45,142 bases of DNA from the NCBI GenBank assembly GCA_009839745.1, contig VXPE01000134.1:1-45142 (forward strand), written 5' to 3'. A program made the position numbers and the translations under genes. Under the pieces are notes generated by a model. That model was not told where the DNA came from. It saw nothing but the letters and a program-made list of their open reading frames with translations, and did not search any database. The first letter of the stretch is position 1. Each line of letters starts with the position of its first letter. Positions 9,101 to 18,132 of the stretch are shown here, one piece after another. This DNA is from Candidatus Poribacteria bacterium (GTDB taxonomy: Bacteria; Poribacteria; WGA-4E; WGA-3G).

Positions 9101-10681
9101 ATGTCAAATCCAGACCTAAGATTTCATATACAGCGCGACCAACTCACGTGGTTTCTCGACCTACTTTTAAATGAAAGAGAAATTTTTCAATTGAGTGCCT
9201 CTACTGGCATCGTTCTCGATGTGGACCGGTTGTATGCCTTATCAAGACGAGAATTACTCGTAAATTTAGCCGATGTGTTTTTGGAGGTCGTTGGCACAAC
9301 AAAATCTGAACTAAAAAATCCAGAAACTTCATTAGTCGGCCAATTTCTTACTGAAAAAGCACAAGCTGCGATCTCCCGAGTCGGGTATATGGAAATCTCG
9401 GAAATCGAAACGTTTTTCAAAACGTCTGATGTCCTCATAGAAGGCGGCGATTTTGGCGAAGTCGTCTGGGCACTTCTCACTGACCAGCGGACCGCAGTCG
9501 TTGAACACGGCTATAAACTCCTCAACACAACATACGAATCTATAGAAGTGGCGCATACAAATGGAAGCGGAAACGTCCATGCTATGGATCCAATGGAAAG
9601 CATCGAAGCTCAGCCCATTTACGACCCGGAAAGTGGACTGCAACACGCAGACGCATCTGACCAAGACCTTGAGCATCTTGAACGACAACTGGCGGATTCG
9701 AAAGCAGACTATACCTCGCTTGAGCAAAAACATAACCGGTTAGAGCAACAACGCGCCCTTCTATTAGAGGAAAACAAGGGATTAAAAACGAAAGCAGAGG
9801 AAGTTCATGGAAACGAAAAACGATTGAAGGCTCTTGAACAGGAAAATCACATACTTCGTGAACAGGTTGCACAATATATTGAAGACACCGCTGAACTACA
9901 ACACCTTACCGCCGAACATGAACGCCTCCTTGCTGAAAAGGACCAGATGACAGAACAACTCAGAGAATATGAACAGATTAAGGCAGCCAAGGAGAACTTC
10001 ACTACCGATCTCAAGTTGGTTGAGGAGGCAGTCTACAAAGGGCATCAAGGCCTCGAAGACTTTCAAACAACGCTTGACAACCATTTCGATATTCTGGAAA
10101 ACAGCCATCAGGCGGCACGCGGTGCCTTGAATCAGATTCGTCAAACGCTCGCTTATCTGGATACGCAAGAAGCCGTGGAAGGTCAGGGTCCCTACAATCT
10201 AACGACGGAGCAACCCCGTGTTGGTGTGTTTGTTGATGTCCAAAACATGTTTTATGCCGCTAAGGATCGATTTGGACGCAGGGTCGATTATATCAAACTC
10301 CTCGATCTGATCGTCGGACCCCGGTATCTCATGGTAGCCTACGCCTATGTCGTCCAGATACCCGAAATCAACCAATCCAGTTTCCTGTCCCTTCTTGAGC
10401 ACAACGGTTATACGATTAAGAGCAAAGACTTGCGTCTGCGCGGCGACGGGTCTGCAAAGGGGGATTGGGATGTCGGCATTGCAGTGGATGTCGTTTCAAT
10501 GCTCGGTTCATTGGATGTCGTCATTTTGGCAAGCGGTGATGGCGATTTTTGTCCGCTTGCTGAGCTTATCAAACAACAGAATAAGCGTGTGGAGGTCGTC
10601 GCTTTTGAGCATAATACCTCCATGGATTTACAACAAATCGCCGACCAGTTCTTTCCAATCGGAGACGAGTTACTCATCTGA
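9101..10681 (+). CDS. NYN-domain (PIN-like) protein with long coiled coil
   Basis: A 526-aa protein in three parts. Residues 1-160 form an uncharacterised helical domain, about 190-340 a coiled coil rich in Glu, Gln, Leu and Lys, and about 365-520 a C-terminal NYN/LabA-type PIN-like nuclease domain. Acidic residues of the nuclease fold are seen in VGVFVDVQNM, GDWDVGIAVDVV and LASGDGDFCPL. NYN proteins are probable metal-dependent ribonucleases. There is no signal peptide, so it should act in the cytoplasm. The leader has the recurrent AAGGTAAAATTAAAAAT sequence and then CGGAG. It is unrelated in function to the sugar genes before it. Confidence 0.8.
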   Translation: MSNPDLRFHIQRDQLTWFLDLLLNEREIFQLSASTGIVLDVDRLYALSRRELLVNLADVFLEVVGTTKSELKNPETSLVGQFLTEKAQAAISRVGYMEISEIETFFKTSDVLIEGGDFGEVVWALLTDQRTAVVEHGYKLLNTTYESIEVAHTNGSGNVHAMDPMESIEAQPIYDPESGLQHADASDQDLEHLERQLADSKADYTSLEQKHNRLEQQRALLLEENKGLKTKAEEVHGNEKRLKALEQENHILREQVAQYIEDTAELQHLTAEHERLLAEKDQMTEQLREYEQIKAAKENFTTDLKLVEEAVYKGHQGLEDFQTTLDNHFDILENSHQAARGALNQIRQTLAYLDTQEAVEGQGPYNLTTEQPRVGVFVDVQNMFYAAKDRFGRRVDYIKLLDLIVGPRYLMVAYAYVVQIPEINQSSFLSLLEHNGYTIKSKDLRLRGDGSAKGDWDVGIAVDVVSMLGSLDVVILASGDGDFCPLAELIKQQNKRVEVVAFEHNTSMDLQQIADQFFPIGDELLI

Positions 10682-10995
10682 TTTTTAATTTTTCCTTGCG
10701 GTTGAACGCCGTGTGTTTGGAACTTTGACGTGTCGTTCTCAAATCTGAAGAAATACGCAGAAACACCCTATCAAAAACCCCAAGCAAAGACCTCTATCAA
10801 AAACCCTGCGCCGTTGTTGCAGACTATAGGTTTGGTTTAAGGAAAGGAACGTCAAAATTCCCGAACCCAGTCGAAGCGGAACCGATTTTTAATTATACCT
10901 TGCGGTTCGGTCAGATGGGTTTGATGACTGAAGTGCGTCTCCGTAGACCCGCTTGCGCCGTTGTTGCAAGCTACAAGTTTGGTTTCAGGAAAAGA
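10682..10995. repeat. Intergenic repeat array
   Basis: This 314-bp gap holds two copies of the TTTTTAATT(A/T)TNCCTTGCGG repeat end (starting near 10683 and 10886). The second continues through GGTTCGGTCAGATGGGTTTG and CTCCGTAGACCC to 10975. Two copies of GCGCCGTTGTTGCA are present, near 10810 and 10955. The repeats are in the opposite orientation to the following gene, so they do not act as its leader. Confidence 0.6.
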
Positions 10996-12423
10996 ATGAA
11001 ATGGAGTCCACAAATTAAAAATCTTTTCACTCTCCTTTCTGTGCTTATTGTAATAGACGCGGCAAGCGCGGAATGGTCATCCTCAGCGACAGAAAATCTT
11101 CCATTATGCACAGCACAGAATGAACAACACTTTCCTGTCCTCGTTACGGACGGGCAAGGGGGTGCTATCGTGGCGTGGAGTGATGCCCGGCACGCGAACC
11201 GTGATATTTTTGCACAACGCATCAGCGCGACCGGTGACGTTCAGTGGGAGGTGGATGGTATCCCAATTTGTGATCTACCGTCTTCGCAAAGTTGGCCCCT
11301 CATTGTCAACGATAACGAGGGAGGCGCCATCCTCGTTTGGGGGGATACCCGTCACGGTAATCAGGACAGTTACGCACAGCGTATTGACGGTAACGGAAAC
11401 AAAGTGTGGGATCCCGAAGGTATACCTGTCTGTACGCATCCTACGTTGCAAGATGATTTGAATGCTATCGCTGACGGTAAAGGGGGCGTAATTGTTGTAT
11501 GGGAGGATTGGCGGAACGGAAATCAAGATATTTACGCCCAAAGAATCGACAGCGCTGGAAACCCATTGTGGGAAGCGAACGGTGTGCCTGTTTATAGAGG
11601 CAATGGTGATCAGTATGATCCGGTTCTCGTCGCCGATGGACAAGGGGGTGCTATTTTCGCATGGTGGGACATCAGCACTCCAGACTGGAACATTTTCGCA
11701 CAACGGTTGTCAGCAGAGGGGCATCAGATGTGGGATTCCGCCGAGGAGCCAGTTCCCGTCTGTACCGCGACCGGGAACCAAGGCGCGCCGGTTGCTGTTA
11801 ACGATGCGAGTGGCGGTGTATTCTTCGTCTGGTCGGACTATCGCAATGACCCGAATTTTTATACGACTGCGCAACTATACGCGCAACGCATAACCGCTGA
11901 AGGACACGTCCTATGGGAAAAGGACGGCATTCCAATCTGTGAATTGCCTATCAACCAACAACAACCCTATTGTGTTCCTGACGGGAGTGGCGGTTTCATC
12001 GTCGCATGGTGGGACGAGCGAGATATTTTCGCGGACATCTATGCCCAACGTATCAACGGAAATGGCGAGAGGTTGTGGATCGACGAAGATTCGCAGTTCC
12101 AAGAGGCGGGTGTGCCTGTTTGCACCGGGGCAGGGGTTCAACGTCTCCCCCAACTTGTTCCGACTGGTAAGGTTGGAGAAGTTATCGTCTATTGGCTGGA
12201 TTATCGCGAAGATTTCGGGGATTCGACAGAGGATGCAATCTACGTGCAACGGCTTGATGCCGATGGGAAGCCGTTTTGGGAAACCAACGGTATCCCTGTC
12301 TGTCAGGCACCGAAAGAGCAAATTACCCCCCAAGCTGTATCTACAGATGGTGATGCGGCAATCGTCGTCTGGAGCGATGCGCGCGGGGCAGATTACGACA
12401 TCTATATTCAACGTGTCCCATAA
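10996..12423 (+). CDS. Secreted tandem-repeat protein, probable beta-propeller
   Basis: About 475 aa. The frame is open from 10900, but the stretch to 10995 is interspersed repeat; the ATG at 10996 has an AGGAAAAG ribosome site and begins a clear signal peptide (LLSVLIVIDAASAE). The rest is about eight repeats of roughly 45-50 residues with the pattern DGxGGAIVxWxDxRxxxxDIxAQRI, then WExxGxPVC. The repeats suggest beta-blades and an extracytoplasmic location. No catalytic motif is visible. Function unknown; similar proteins are common in Poribacteria and Planctomycetes-type genomes. Confidence 0.8.
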   Translation: MKWSPQIKNLFTLLSVLIVIDAASAEWSSSATENLPLCTAQNEQHFPVLVTDGQGGAIVAWSDARHANRDIFAQRISATGDVQWEVDGIPICDLPSSQSWPLIVNDNEGGAILVWGDTRHGNQDSYAQRIDGNGNKVWDPEGIPVCTHPTLQDDLNAIADGKGGVIVVWEDWRNGNQDIYAQRIDSAGNPLWEANGVPVYRGNGDQYDPVLVADGQGGAIFAWWDISTPDWNIFAQRLSAEGHQMWDSAEEPVPVCTATGNQGAPVAVNDASGGVFFVWSDYRNDPNFYTTAQLYAQRITAEGHVLWEKDGIPICELPINQQQPYCVPDGSGGFIVAWWDERDIFADIYAQRINGNGERLWIDEDSQFQEAGVPVCTGAGVQRLPQLVPTGKVGEVIVYWLDYREDFGDSTEDAIYVQRLDADGKPFWETNGIPVCQAPKEQITPQAVSTDGDAAIVVWSDARGADYDIYIQRVP

Positions 12424-12486
12424 CAGACAGATTTGACTTTTTCTGTTTTCTATGCGATAATAGACACAGTAAAGGAGGACGAAAAC

Positions 12487-12819
12487 ATGTCGGAGCAAGA
12501 TTTCAGAGAACGAGTATTAAGTGCCATTACGGACCTCAAGCGCACGACCGAACGCATAGAAGACAAAATAGAGCGCGTGGAAGACAAAATAGAACGCGTA
12601 GAAGGCAGAATGGAACAAGTGAACGAGAGACTAAATAGTAGGTTAGCAGCTGTAGAAAAAGACGTAACTAATCTTCACGGTGATGTTAGATGGATTCGGG
12701 GTAAATTTGAAGGAAGACAGGAAGCAACATCGAACCAAGACGTAAAGACTGCTATTTGGATAGCGTTGGGCTCGGCACTCGCAGCGATCGTATCGTTGAT
12801 TAAGTCGTTTTGGGCATAA
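12487..12819 (+). CDS. Small coiled-coil protein with C-terminal membrane segment
   Basis: A 111-aa protein starting at the ATG preceded by AAAGGAGGAC, an ideal ribosome site. Residues 15-60 are heptad-like repeats (RIEDKIERVEDKIERVEGRM) encoded by near-identical 21-bp units, predicting a coiled coil. Residues 88-108 (TAIWIALGSALAAIVSLIKS) form one membrane helix. This layout resembles small tail-anchored coiled-coil proteins of unknown function. No enzymatic motif. Confidence 0.75.
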   Translation: MSEQDFRERVLSAITDLKRTTERIEDKIERVEDKIERVEGRMEQVNERLNSRLAAVEKDVTNLHGDVRWIRGKFEGRQEATSNQDVKTAIWIALGSALAAIVSLIKSFWA

Positions 12820-12964
12820 TATGGTAAAGTTCACAATTATTTCAACATTACGGGAAGGCGAGGATACTAGGGGAAACACCTCACCAAAAACACCTTGCCA
12901 GCGTTGGTGGGGGGTCCTTTGTAGGGATAACCCCTGAAAGTTGCTGAACCTTGCAGAATGAATT

Positions 12965-12983
12965 CCCAACCTTTGAGGTTGGG
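12965..12983. repeat. Perfect hairpin upstream of the phosphodiesterase gene
   Basis: The arms CCCAACC and GGTTGGG flank a 5-base loop, 26 bp before the next start codon. The form (palindrome around CCTTTGAGG) resembles IS200/IS605 end palindromes or a remnant, and is not followed by a T-run, so it is not an obvious terminator. Confidence 0.5.
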
Positions 12984-13009
12984 GAGAGCGTTAAATAAAA
13001 GGAGTTTTT

Positions 13010-14971
13010 ATGGCAAAACGTGCACAACTCGCTCCTGCAAAACGGGCAATTATTATCGGGATGGATGGCGCGAGCATGGAACTGGTCAAGAATATGATTG
13101 ATTGGGGACACACCCCGAATATGGCGAAATTGCTGCAAACAGGCGTTTACCGACCCATGATCGGGGTATTTCCGACATTGACACCGCCAGGGTGGACGGC
13201 ACTCTCTACGGGTTCATGGCCCGGTACACATAAGGTGATGGACTTTAACATCCGTGCCGTAGGAGATCGCCTTGATAAAACGGTGTGGGGTATTAATACC
13301 GGCTTGTGTCAATCCGAATACCTCTGGAACCTCGTAGAACGGGTAGGTGGGAAACCGATTCTGGTGAAATGGGAAATGTCTTGGCCCCCCACCGTCACGA
13401 CGGGCATTCAGGTTGAAGGGACGGGCCCAGGGGTCTCGAACCACCATCAGGTTGCTGGGTATCATCTCTTTGTCGCAGGAAAATGGGCGGCACGTCCTAT
13501 CGGGGGACAGCGGGACCCTGAGACGCTTGATCCGAGTGCCTTACAGGGGGTTCAGCACATTGATCCCGTCACTATTGAACCGATTGAAGATGGGGAATGG
13601 GCGGCTTTGCCCGATTCCACGGAACCAGCGCGGGAGGTCGTCCTCACAATTCGACCCTTGGCGCGTGGCAGAGAAGATGTGATGCCCTCCATCTATTCCG
13701 AAGGTGAGGCTTCCGATGAAACACGTATTCCCAAACCGTTTTACGGGTTGATTTACGCCTCTGGCGATAAAGGTTATGATCGAGTGCGGATCTGTCGGAG
13801 TCGGTCTGGAGACGATGCCGTTGCGGATCTGGGGGTCGGTGAATGGAGCGAGTGGTGGCTGGATACTTTTGAAATTGATGCGGCTGATGTGGAAGGTTAC
13901 GTGCGAATGAAACTCGTGACGCTCACCGAAACGGCAGACGCTTTTGAACTCTTCGTCCCACAAATTTGGCCCAGAAAAGGGTACACCGTTCCAGATACAA
14001 TCGCCACCACAATTGACACTGAAATCGGTTCATTCCTTCAAAATCCGGCGCGTGATGCACTCGGACAAATGGACGATGAGACCTATTTCGAGGTGCTTGA
14101 CTATCACCATCAACGGCTCGCGGATGTCGCAACGTATCTGGTTTCCGAAAACAACGATTGGGATGTTCTAATGGTAGAAAGCCATGCCCCGGACTACGCC
14201 AGCCATTTCTTCCTCAGTCAAGCAGATGAAATCAGCGGCGCAGCACCAGAAACAATTCACCGGTGTCGTGAGGGATTACGACGAACATACCAATCTGTGG
14301 ATCAGATGATTGGACGACTCATGGAACAAGCCGATGAAGATACTGTAATTCTTGTCTGTTCCGACCACGGCGGCACACCTAACCAATTCCGTGCCATAGA
14401 CATCGAAGAGGTACTTGAGGAAACCGGGTTCATCGTTAAAGATGGAAACCGGGCGATAGACTGGACAAAGACGCGGGCAGTCAATGTTGGATTAGTGCAT
14501 ATCTTTATCAACTTAGCCGGACGTGAACCGGATGGAATCGTTGCCCCTGAGGACTATGAAGCAACGCAACGTGAACTCATCGCTGCATTGCATACCTATA
14601 AGGACGAAAAGACCGGACGACATCCCTTTACATTGGCTGTGACACGAGCAGATGCGGAGATGTTTAACTTACACGGAGATTTGGTCGGTGATGTTGTCTA
14701 TGCCCTTCGACCGGAGTTCGATGGTGCACACGGCAAGCAGTTACCCTCTGTGAGTTTCGGTATCGGCGGGCAACACTCTACATTTATTCTTTCAGGTGCT
14801 GGGGTCCGACAAGGAGGCGCATTGCAGCGACAGGTTCGCGTTGTTGATGTCGCACCGACGCTCTGCTATCTACTGGGACTTCCGATGCCTAATAACGTGG
14901 AGGGTGGTGTTGTCTACGAAGCGTTAGCGGATCCGAATTGGCATTTGACTCAACTCGCGGCTTTAGAGTAA
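13010..14971 (+). CDS. Alkaline-phosphatase superfamily phosphodiesterase/nucleotide pyrophosphatase-like protein
   Basis: A 653-aa protein of the type I phosphodiesterase/nucleotide pyrophosphatase branch. Metal and nucleophile motifs are seen: GMDGAS near residue 20 (metal Asp), PTLTPPGWTALSTG near 57-70 with the nucleophilic Thr, ESHAPDYASHFF near 390, CSDHGGTPNQF near 452, and GGQHSTFILSG near 590. Substrate is not predictable; the family hydrolyses phosphoesters or phosphonates. No signal peptide is apparent, so it is probably cytoplasmic. A good ribosome site (AAAAGGAG) precedes the ATG. It is convergent with the polX-like gene. Confidence 0.85.
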   Translation: MAKRAQLAPAKRAIIIGMDGASMELVKNMIDWGHTPNMAKLLQTGVYRPMIGVFPTLTPPGWTALSTGSWPGTHKVMDFNIRAVGDRLDKTVWGINTGLCQSEYLWNLVERVGGKPILVKWEMSWPPTVTTGIQVEGTGPGVSNHHQVAGYHLFVAGKWAARPIGGQRDPETLDPSALQGVQHIDPVTIEPIEDGEWAALPDSTEPAREVVLTIRPLARGREDVMPSIYSEGEASDETRIPKPFYGLIYASGDKGYDRVRICRSRSGDDAVADLGVGEWSEWWLDTFEIDAADVEGYVRMKLVTLTETADAFELFVPQIWPRKGYTVPDTIATTIDTEIGSFLQNPARDALGQMDDETYFEVLDYHHQRLADVATYLVSENNDWDVLMVESHAPDYASHFFLSQADEISGAAPETIHRCREGLRRTYQSVDQMIGRLMEQADEDTVILVCSDHGGTPNQFRAIDIEEVLEETGFIVKDGNRAIDWTKTRAVNVGLVHIFINLAGREPDGIVAPEDYEATQRELIAALHTYKDEKTGRHPFTLAVTRADAEMFNLHGDLVGDVVYALRPEFDGAHGKQLPSVSFGIGGQHSTFILSGAGVRQGGALQRQVRVVDVAPTLCYLLGLPMPNNVEGGVVYEALADPNWHLTQLAALE

Positions 14972-15055
14972 ACAATTCATGCTCGATCCTCACGACGCGG
15001 AAATTGTTGATACGGAAGTGAGAAGTCGGAAATCGGAAGAGCCGCCTACAGATAA

Positions 15056-16951
15056 TTATTTGGGCGTTGTATTACCAATTCCACAGACCCGACGCAATTT
15101 TTCCAGAGGGTATGTGTTGATGACTTCGGCTTTTGTCAACCATCCGCGCCGGGCGACATTCAATCCGGATTGACGGTGCGCGAGTTGCTCGATGGCATGC
15201 GCATCCGTGTTGACTGCTAAGAGTACCCCCGCTTTTTTTGCCATACGCACGAATTCAGGGTCAAGATCCAATCGGTTCGGCGCGCCGTTAATCTCCAAAA
15301 CCGTTTTATTCTCCGCAGCGGCTTCAATAATCTCTTCAAGATTCACTCGATACATCGGTCTACGTCCGAGCAGTCTGCCTGTCGGATGACCGATGATGTT
15401 GACAAAAGGATTTTCGATCGCTCGAACGATACGCCGCGTCATTTCCGCTTCCGATAGCGAGAAATGACTATGAACGCTTGCGACAACAATGTCAAGTTGT
15501 TCTAAAGTTTTAGCACGATAATCCAGATCGCCATGCTCTCGGATATCTACCTCAGAACCTGCGAGGATTGTGATATCCGCAACTTCTGCATCCAATTCAC
15601 GAACGCGTTCCACCTGTTCCAGAAGTCGCTGCCGCTTCAAGCCATTTGCTATGACAGAGGAGGCAGAATGGTCAGTGATAGCCAAGTATTCAAGTCCCGC
15701 TGTTTTTGCCGCTGCGACCATATCTTCGAGGGTATGTCGTCCATCACTCCAATCGGTATGTGCGTGTAAGTCACCTCGTAAATCGGTAAACTCAATGAGT
15801 TTTGGCAAAGTACCTTCTTTTGCCGCTGCCACCGAGGCACCGTCCTGTCGAAGTTCCGCTGGAATATAGGAGAGCCCAAGTTTTTCGTATATTTTCTCTT
15901 CCGTCATGTCCCGCGCTTCATGCCAAAAACCAGGGGGCTCCAGAAAACTTTCGTCAGAAAGTGCGTCAAGGTGCGCGTCTGTCGCAGTTGTCAGGAAAAG
16001 AGTCGCCTCGTATGTGGCAGCAGTACATAGATAGACAGATACCGGAAAATCTCTATCAATATAAAATTGAATCACAGGGAGCGTGTCACGCACGTCCCCT
16101 GTTCGGTCGTGTTGACTTTCTTCGGTCGGTCTTTTGTAAAATTTAGACGTGTCGTTGTCATATAGGTACTGAGTTTGACTGTCTGTTTTGAAAACAATCG
16201 GGGTCTGCGGCGTTTTAATAGTGTTTAAAGGCTCCAGCAGTGCTTGTAGCGGCGCAGGCACGGGACCACTGTCAAACTGAAACGTTCCTTCGTCTTCACA
16301 TTCAACAATCAACGCGACGCTGTGGCATATCTCTTCATACCGCCGTAAATCACCTGTCCATTGGTAACGTTTTATCCAGTTTTCGCTATCTATCAAGTGC
16401 GTCAGATGGTCGAAAAGGTCTTGAGTGGGGGGTAAAATGTGCCATAGCGGACGTTTGTTCCTCTGTTCTACCTGAAACGCCAGACTTTCAGTGATCATCC
16501 GGATCGAGTTTTGTCCTATACCTTGTATGTTTCTCATTTGTCCGCTCTCGATCAATTCCGAGAGATCATCAAGGTTTTTGACGCCATAGTCTCGATAGAG
16601 CCTCCCGGCGGTTTTTACACCAACCCCTCGGAGATTGAGCAATTCAAGGATGTCTGCTCCCATTTCTGCGGTGAGTTCGTCATAGAATTTGCAACGTCCG
16701 GTTTCCAACATTTCAACGGTCTTGTCTTCGATGGCTTTCCCTATACCGGGGGTGGCGCGAAGTCTTTCTACTGCTTCTCTGTTATATCCCGGTGTCCTGT
16801 GTTGGGAATCTTTGGAAACCAATTCATCGGGAAATTTTTCAATGATAGTTGCTGCTCGTTCATAAATTCGAGCCCGAAAGTCATTTTCACCGCGAATTTG
16901 TAGGAGGGATCCGATAGCTTGGAATATAGCACTAATCTCCCGATTTGTCAT
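15056..16951 (-). CDS. PolX-family protein with intact PHP nuclease but degenerate polymerase core
   Basis: A 631-aa relative of bacterial family X DNA polymerase. The N-terminal helix-hairpin-helix part is well kept (ATPGIGKAIEDK near 70, LRGVGVKTAGRLY near 110, IQGIGQNS near 145). In the polymerase core, the usual GSxRR...DIDLL becomes TGDLRRYEEICHSVALIV, and the later VDLR-type aspartate is replaced by PVSVYL, so all three catalytic aspartates seem lost. The C-terminal PHP domain is intact: GDLHAHTDWSDG near 385, AITDHSAS, SVHSHFS, NIIGHPTGR and NTDAHA. It is therefore probably a PHP phosphoesterase/nuclease with HhH DNA binding. The leader is the repeat-derived CGCAAGGAAAATTAAAAAT. Confidence 0.85.
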   Translation of the reverse strand: MTNREISAIFQAIGSLLQIRGENDFRARIYERAATIIEKFPDELVSKDSQHRTPGYNREAVERLRATPGIGKAIEDKTVEMLETGRCKFYDELTAEMGADILELLNLRGVGVKTAGRLYRDYGVKNLDDLSELIESGQMRNIQGIGQNSIRMITESLAFQVEQRNKRPLWHILPPTQDLFDHLTHLIDSENWIKRYQWTGDLRRYEEICHSVALIVECEDEGTFQFDSGPVPAPLQALLEPLNTIKTPQTPIVFKTDSQTQYLYDNDTSKFYKRPTEESQHDRTGDVRDTLPVIQFYIDRDFPVSVYLCTAATYEATLFLTTATDAHLDALSDESFLEPPGFWHEARDMTEEKIYEKLGLSYIPAELRQDGASVAAAKEGTLPKLIEFTDLRGDLHAHTDWSDGRHTLEDMVAAAKTAGLEYLAITDHSASSVIANGLKRQRLLEQVERVRELDAEVADITILAGSEVDIREHGDLDYRAKTLEQLDIVVASVHSHFSLSEAEMTRRIVRAIENPFVNIIGHPTGRLLGRRPMYRVNLEEIIEAAAENKTVLEINGAPNRLDLDPEFVRMAKKAGVLLAVNTDAHAIEQLAHRQSGLNVARRGWLTKAEVINTYPLEKLRRVCGIGNTTPK

Positions 16952-17014
16952 ATTTTTAATTTTCCTTGCGGTTCGGTTAGGTGGGTTTGATGCATGAAGT
17001 GCCTCTCCGTATAT
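16952..17014 (-). repeat. Interspersed repeat forming the leader of the polX-like gene
   Basis: Read on the minus strand, this copy runs from ATACGGAGAGGCACTTCATG through the CACCTAACCGAACCGCAAGG block to the ATG at 16951. It is the same module as at 7683-7752 and 25125-25219. Confidence 0.7.
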
Positions 17015-17026
17015 CTAGGGGAAACA

Positions 17027-17059
17027 CCCAAGCAAAAACCCTGCGTGTTTTTGCTTGGG
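17027..17059. repeat. Perfect 12-bp stem hairpin
   Basis: Arms CCCAAGCAAAAA and TTTTTGCTTGGG flank a 9-base loop, in the gap between the polX-like gene and ftsX. The preceding GGGGAAACACC(C) recurs near 12868, and shorter forms (AAACACCC) near 805 and 10760, so this is an interspersed palindromic element. It could also stop transcripts, since both strands place T/A runs in the arms. Confidence 0.6.
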
Positions 17060-17250
17060 GTCTTTGCAATGTAATACATTGTCCCGCAAGTCCACACGTT
17101 GTCCTCGGATGCCACACGCGCATCCGTTCTGGTGCTACGGAAATGTAATACAAGGAACAGATTTAGCCTATTCCCAGACTAAATCCGGTATTTCTGCGTA
17201 TTTTTGAAGGCTACCACATGTCTGCGTGCTTATCTGATAGGCGTAGGTTA

Positions 17251-18108
17251 CTATACCAACTTCCGCTGCGCGGCAAAACCGGCAAGGCACCCAATTGCCA
17301 TTTCGCCGACAACAATTAGAATAGACTGATAGATAGTAAGAAAATCGACCGCCCCTAATTGTGGTTTGAAAATATAAAACATTCCGTAAAAGCAACCAAG
17401 TCCACACAATGCACCAAGACTGCCAAGGAAAATTCCGTGAACAACAAAGGGGGTGAGGAGATAATGACGCGACATGCCGAGGAGTTTCATAAGGACTATC
17501 TCCTCTCCACGGGCAATCGCTGTTTTCTTGATAACAGAACCGATAATAAACCAAATAATGGCAACTGCTATTCCAATGGCGACCAGAGTCGTCCGTTCTG
17601 AATCGCGTAGATGATCCTTCAACTGCCCCTGTCCTGTCAAGAGCACATCCTCAATTTCACCGTGGGCTTTAATATCCAACGCAATCTGCTCTAAAGTTTT
17701 ACGCGTTATCAAGTCTTCGTCCACATAAATTTTGAGGGATGCTGGAAATGGATTTACGCCTCTATTTTCTGCGAATGCCTCCTTAATGAGGATACCCAAA
17801 TCTTGGAATTGGATTTCACCGCGGGCAAGGCTTTCTGCCTTTGAAGCGTAATTGACGGCGAGTACCTGCCCATTTTTTTCTATTTGGCTCACCAGGGTGC
17901 GCCCGGCTGATTCATCAACAGTGTCTTTTAGAAACGCGATTAGGGTGGGGGCATGACTTTTAAACTCAGACTGCCGTAGTATAAATGAATGTTTTAACAG
18001 TAAGGTAGCAAGTAAAACAGTGATGAAACCGATGCCAAAGAAACTCAGTACACTTGCACTGCCGGCACGGGCTATATGGGATATGGCATTCTTAAGATGA
18101 TAACGCAT
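17251..18108 (-). CDS. ftsX: FtsX-family permease-like division protein
   Basis: A 285-aa membrane protein with the FtsX plan: a short cytoplasmic N-terminus, a membrane helix at about 19-40, an extracytoplasmic domain from 45 to about 165, and three more helices (about 172-192, 220-245 and 255-275). FtsX works with FtsE to activate peptidoglycan hydrolases at the septum. It follows ftsE after 24 bp and ends the topA-ftsE-ftsX run. There is no clear ribosome site before the ATG, so translation may depend on coupling. FtsE beside it has lost catalytic residues, so the complex may not be powered in the usual way. Confidence 0.85.
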   Translation of the reverse strand: MRYHLKNAISHIARAGSASVLSFFGIGFITVLLATLLLKHSFILRQSEFKSHAPTLIAFLKDTVDESAGRTLVSQIEKNGQVLAVNYASKAESLARGEIQFQDLGILIKEAFAENRGVNPFPASLKIYVDEDLITRKTLEQIALDIKAHGEIEDVLLTGQGQLKDHLRDSERTTLVAIGIAVAIIWFIIGSVIKKTAIARGEEIVLMKLLGMSRHYLLTPFVVHGIFLGSLGALCGLGCFYGMFYIFKPQLGAVDFLTIYQSILIVVGEMAIGCLAGFAAQRKLV

Positions 18109-18132
18109 TTTTTATAGTTATCGGTTGACTAT

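Noticed and set aside
10900-10995. Upstream start of the secreted repeat protein
   Set aside because: The added residues are translated interspersed repeat; the ATG at 10996 has the ribosome site and signal peptide.
12555-12625. Tandem repeats as a possible CRISPR array
   Set aside because: They are 21-bp in-frame heptad units within a coiled-coil gene, with no spacers.
17168-17554. 128-aa minus-strand frame overlapping ftsX
   Set aside because: It overlaps ftsX in another frame and lacks its own features.
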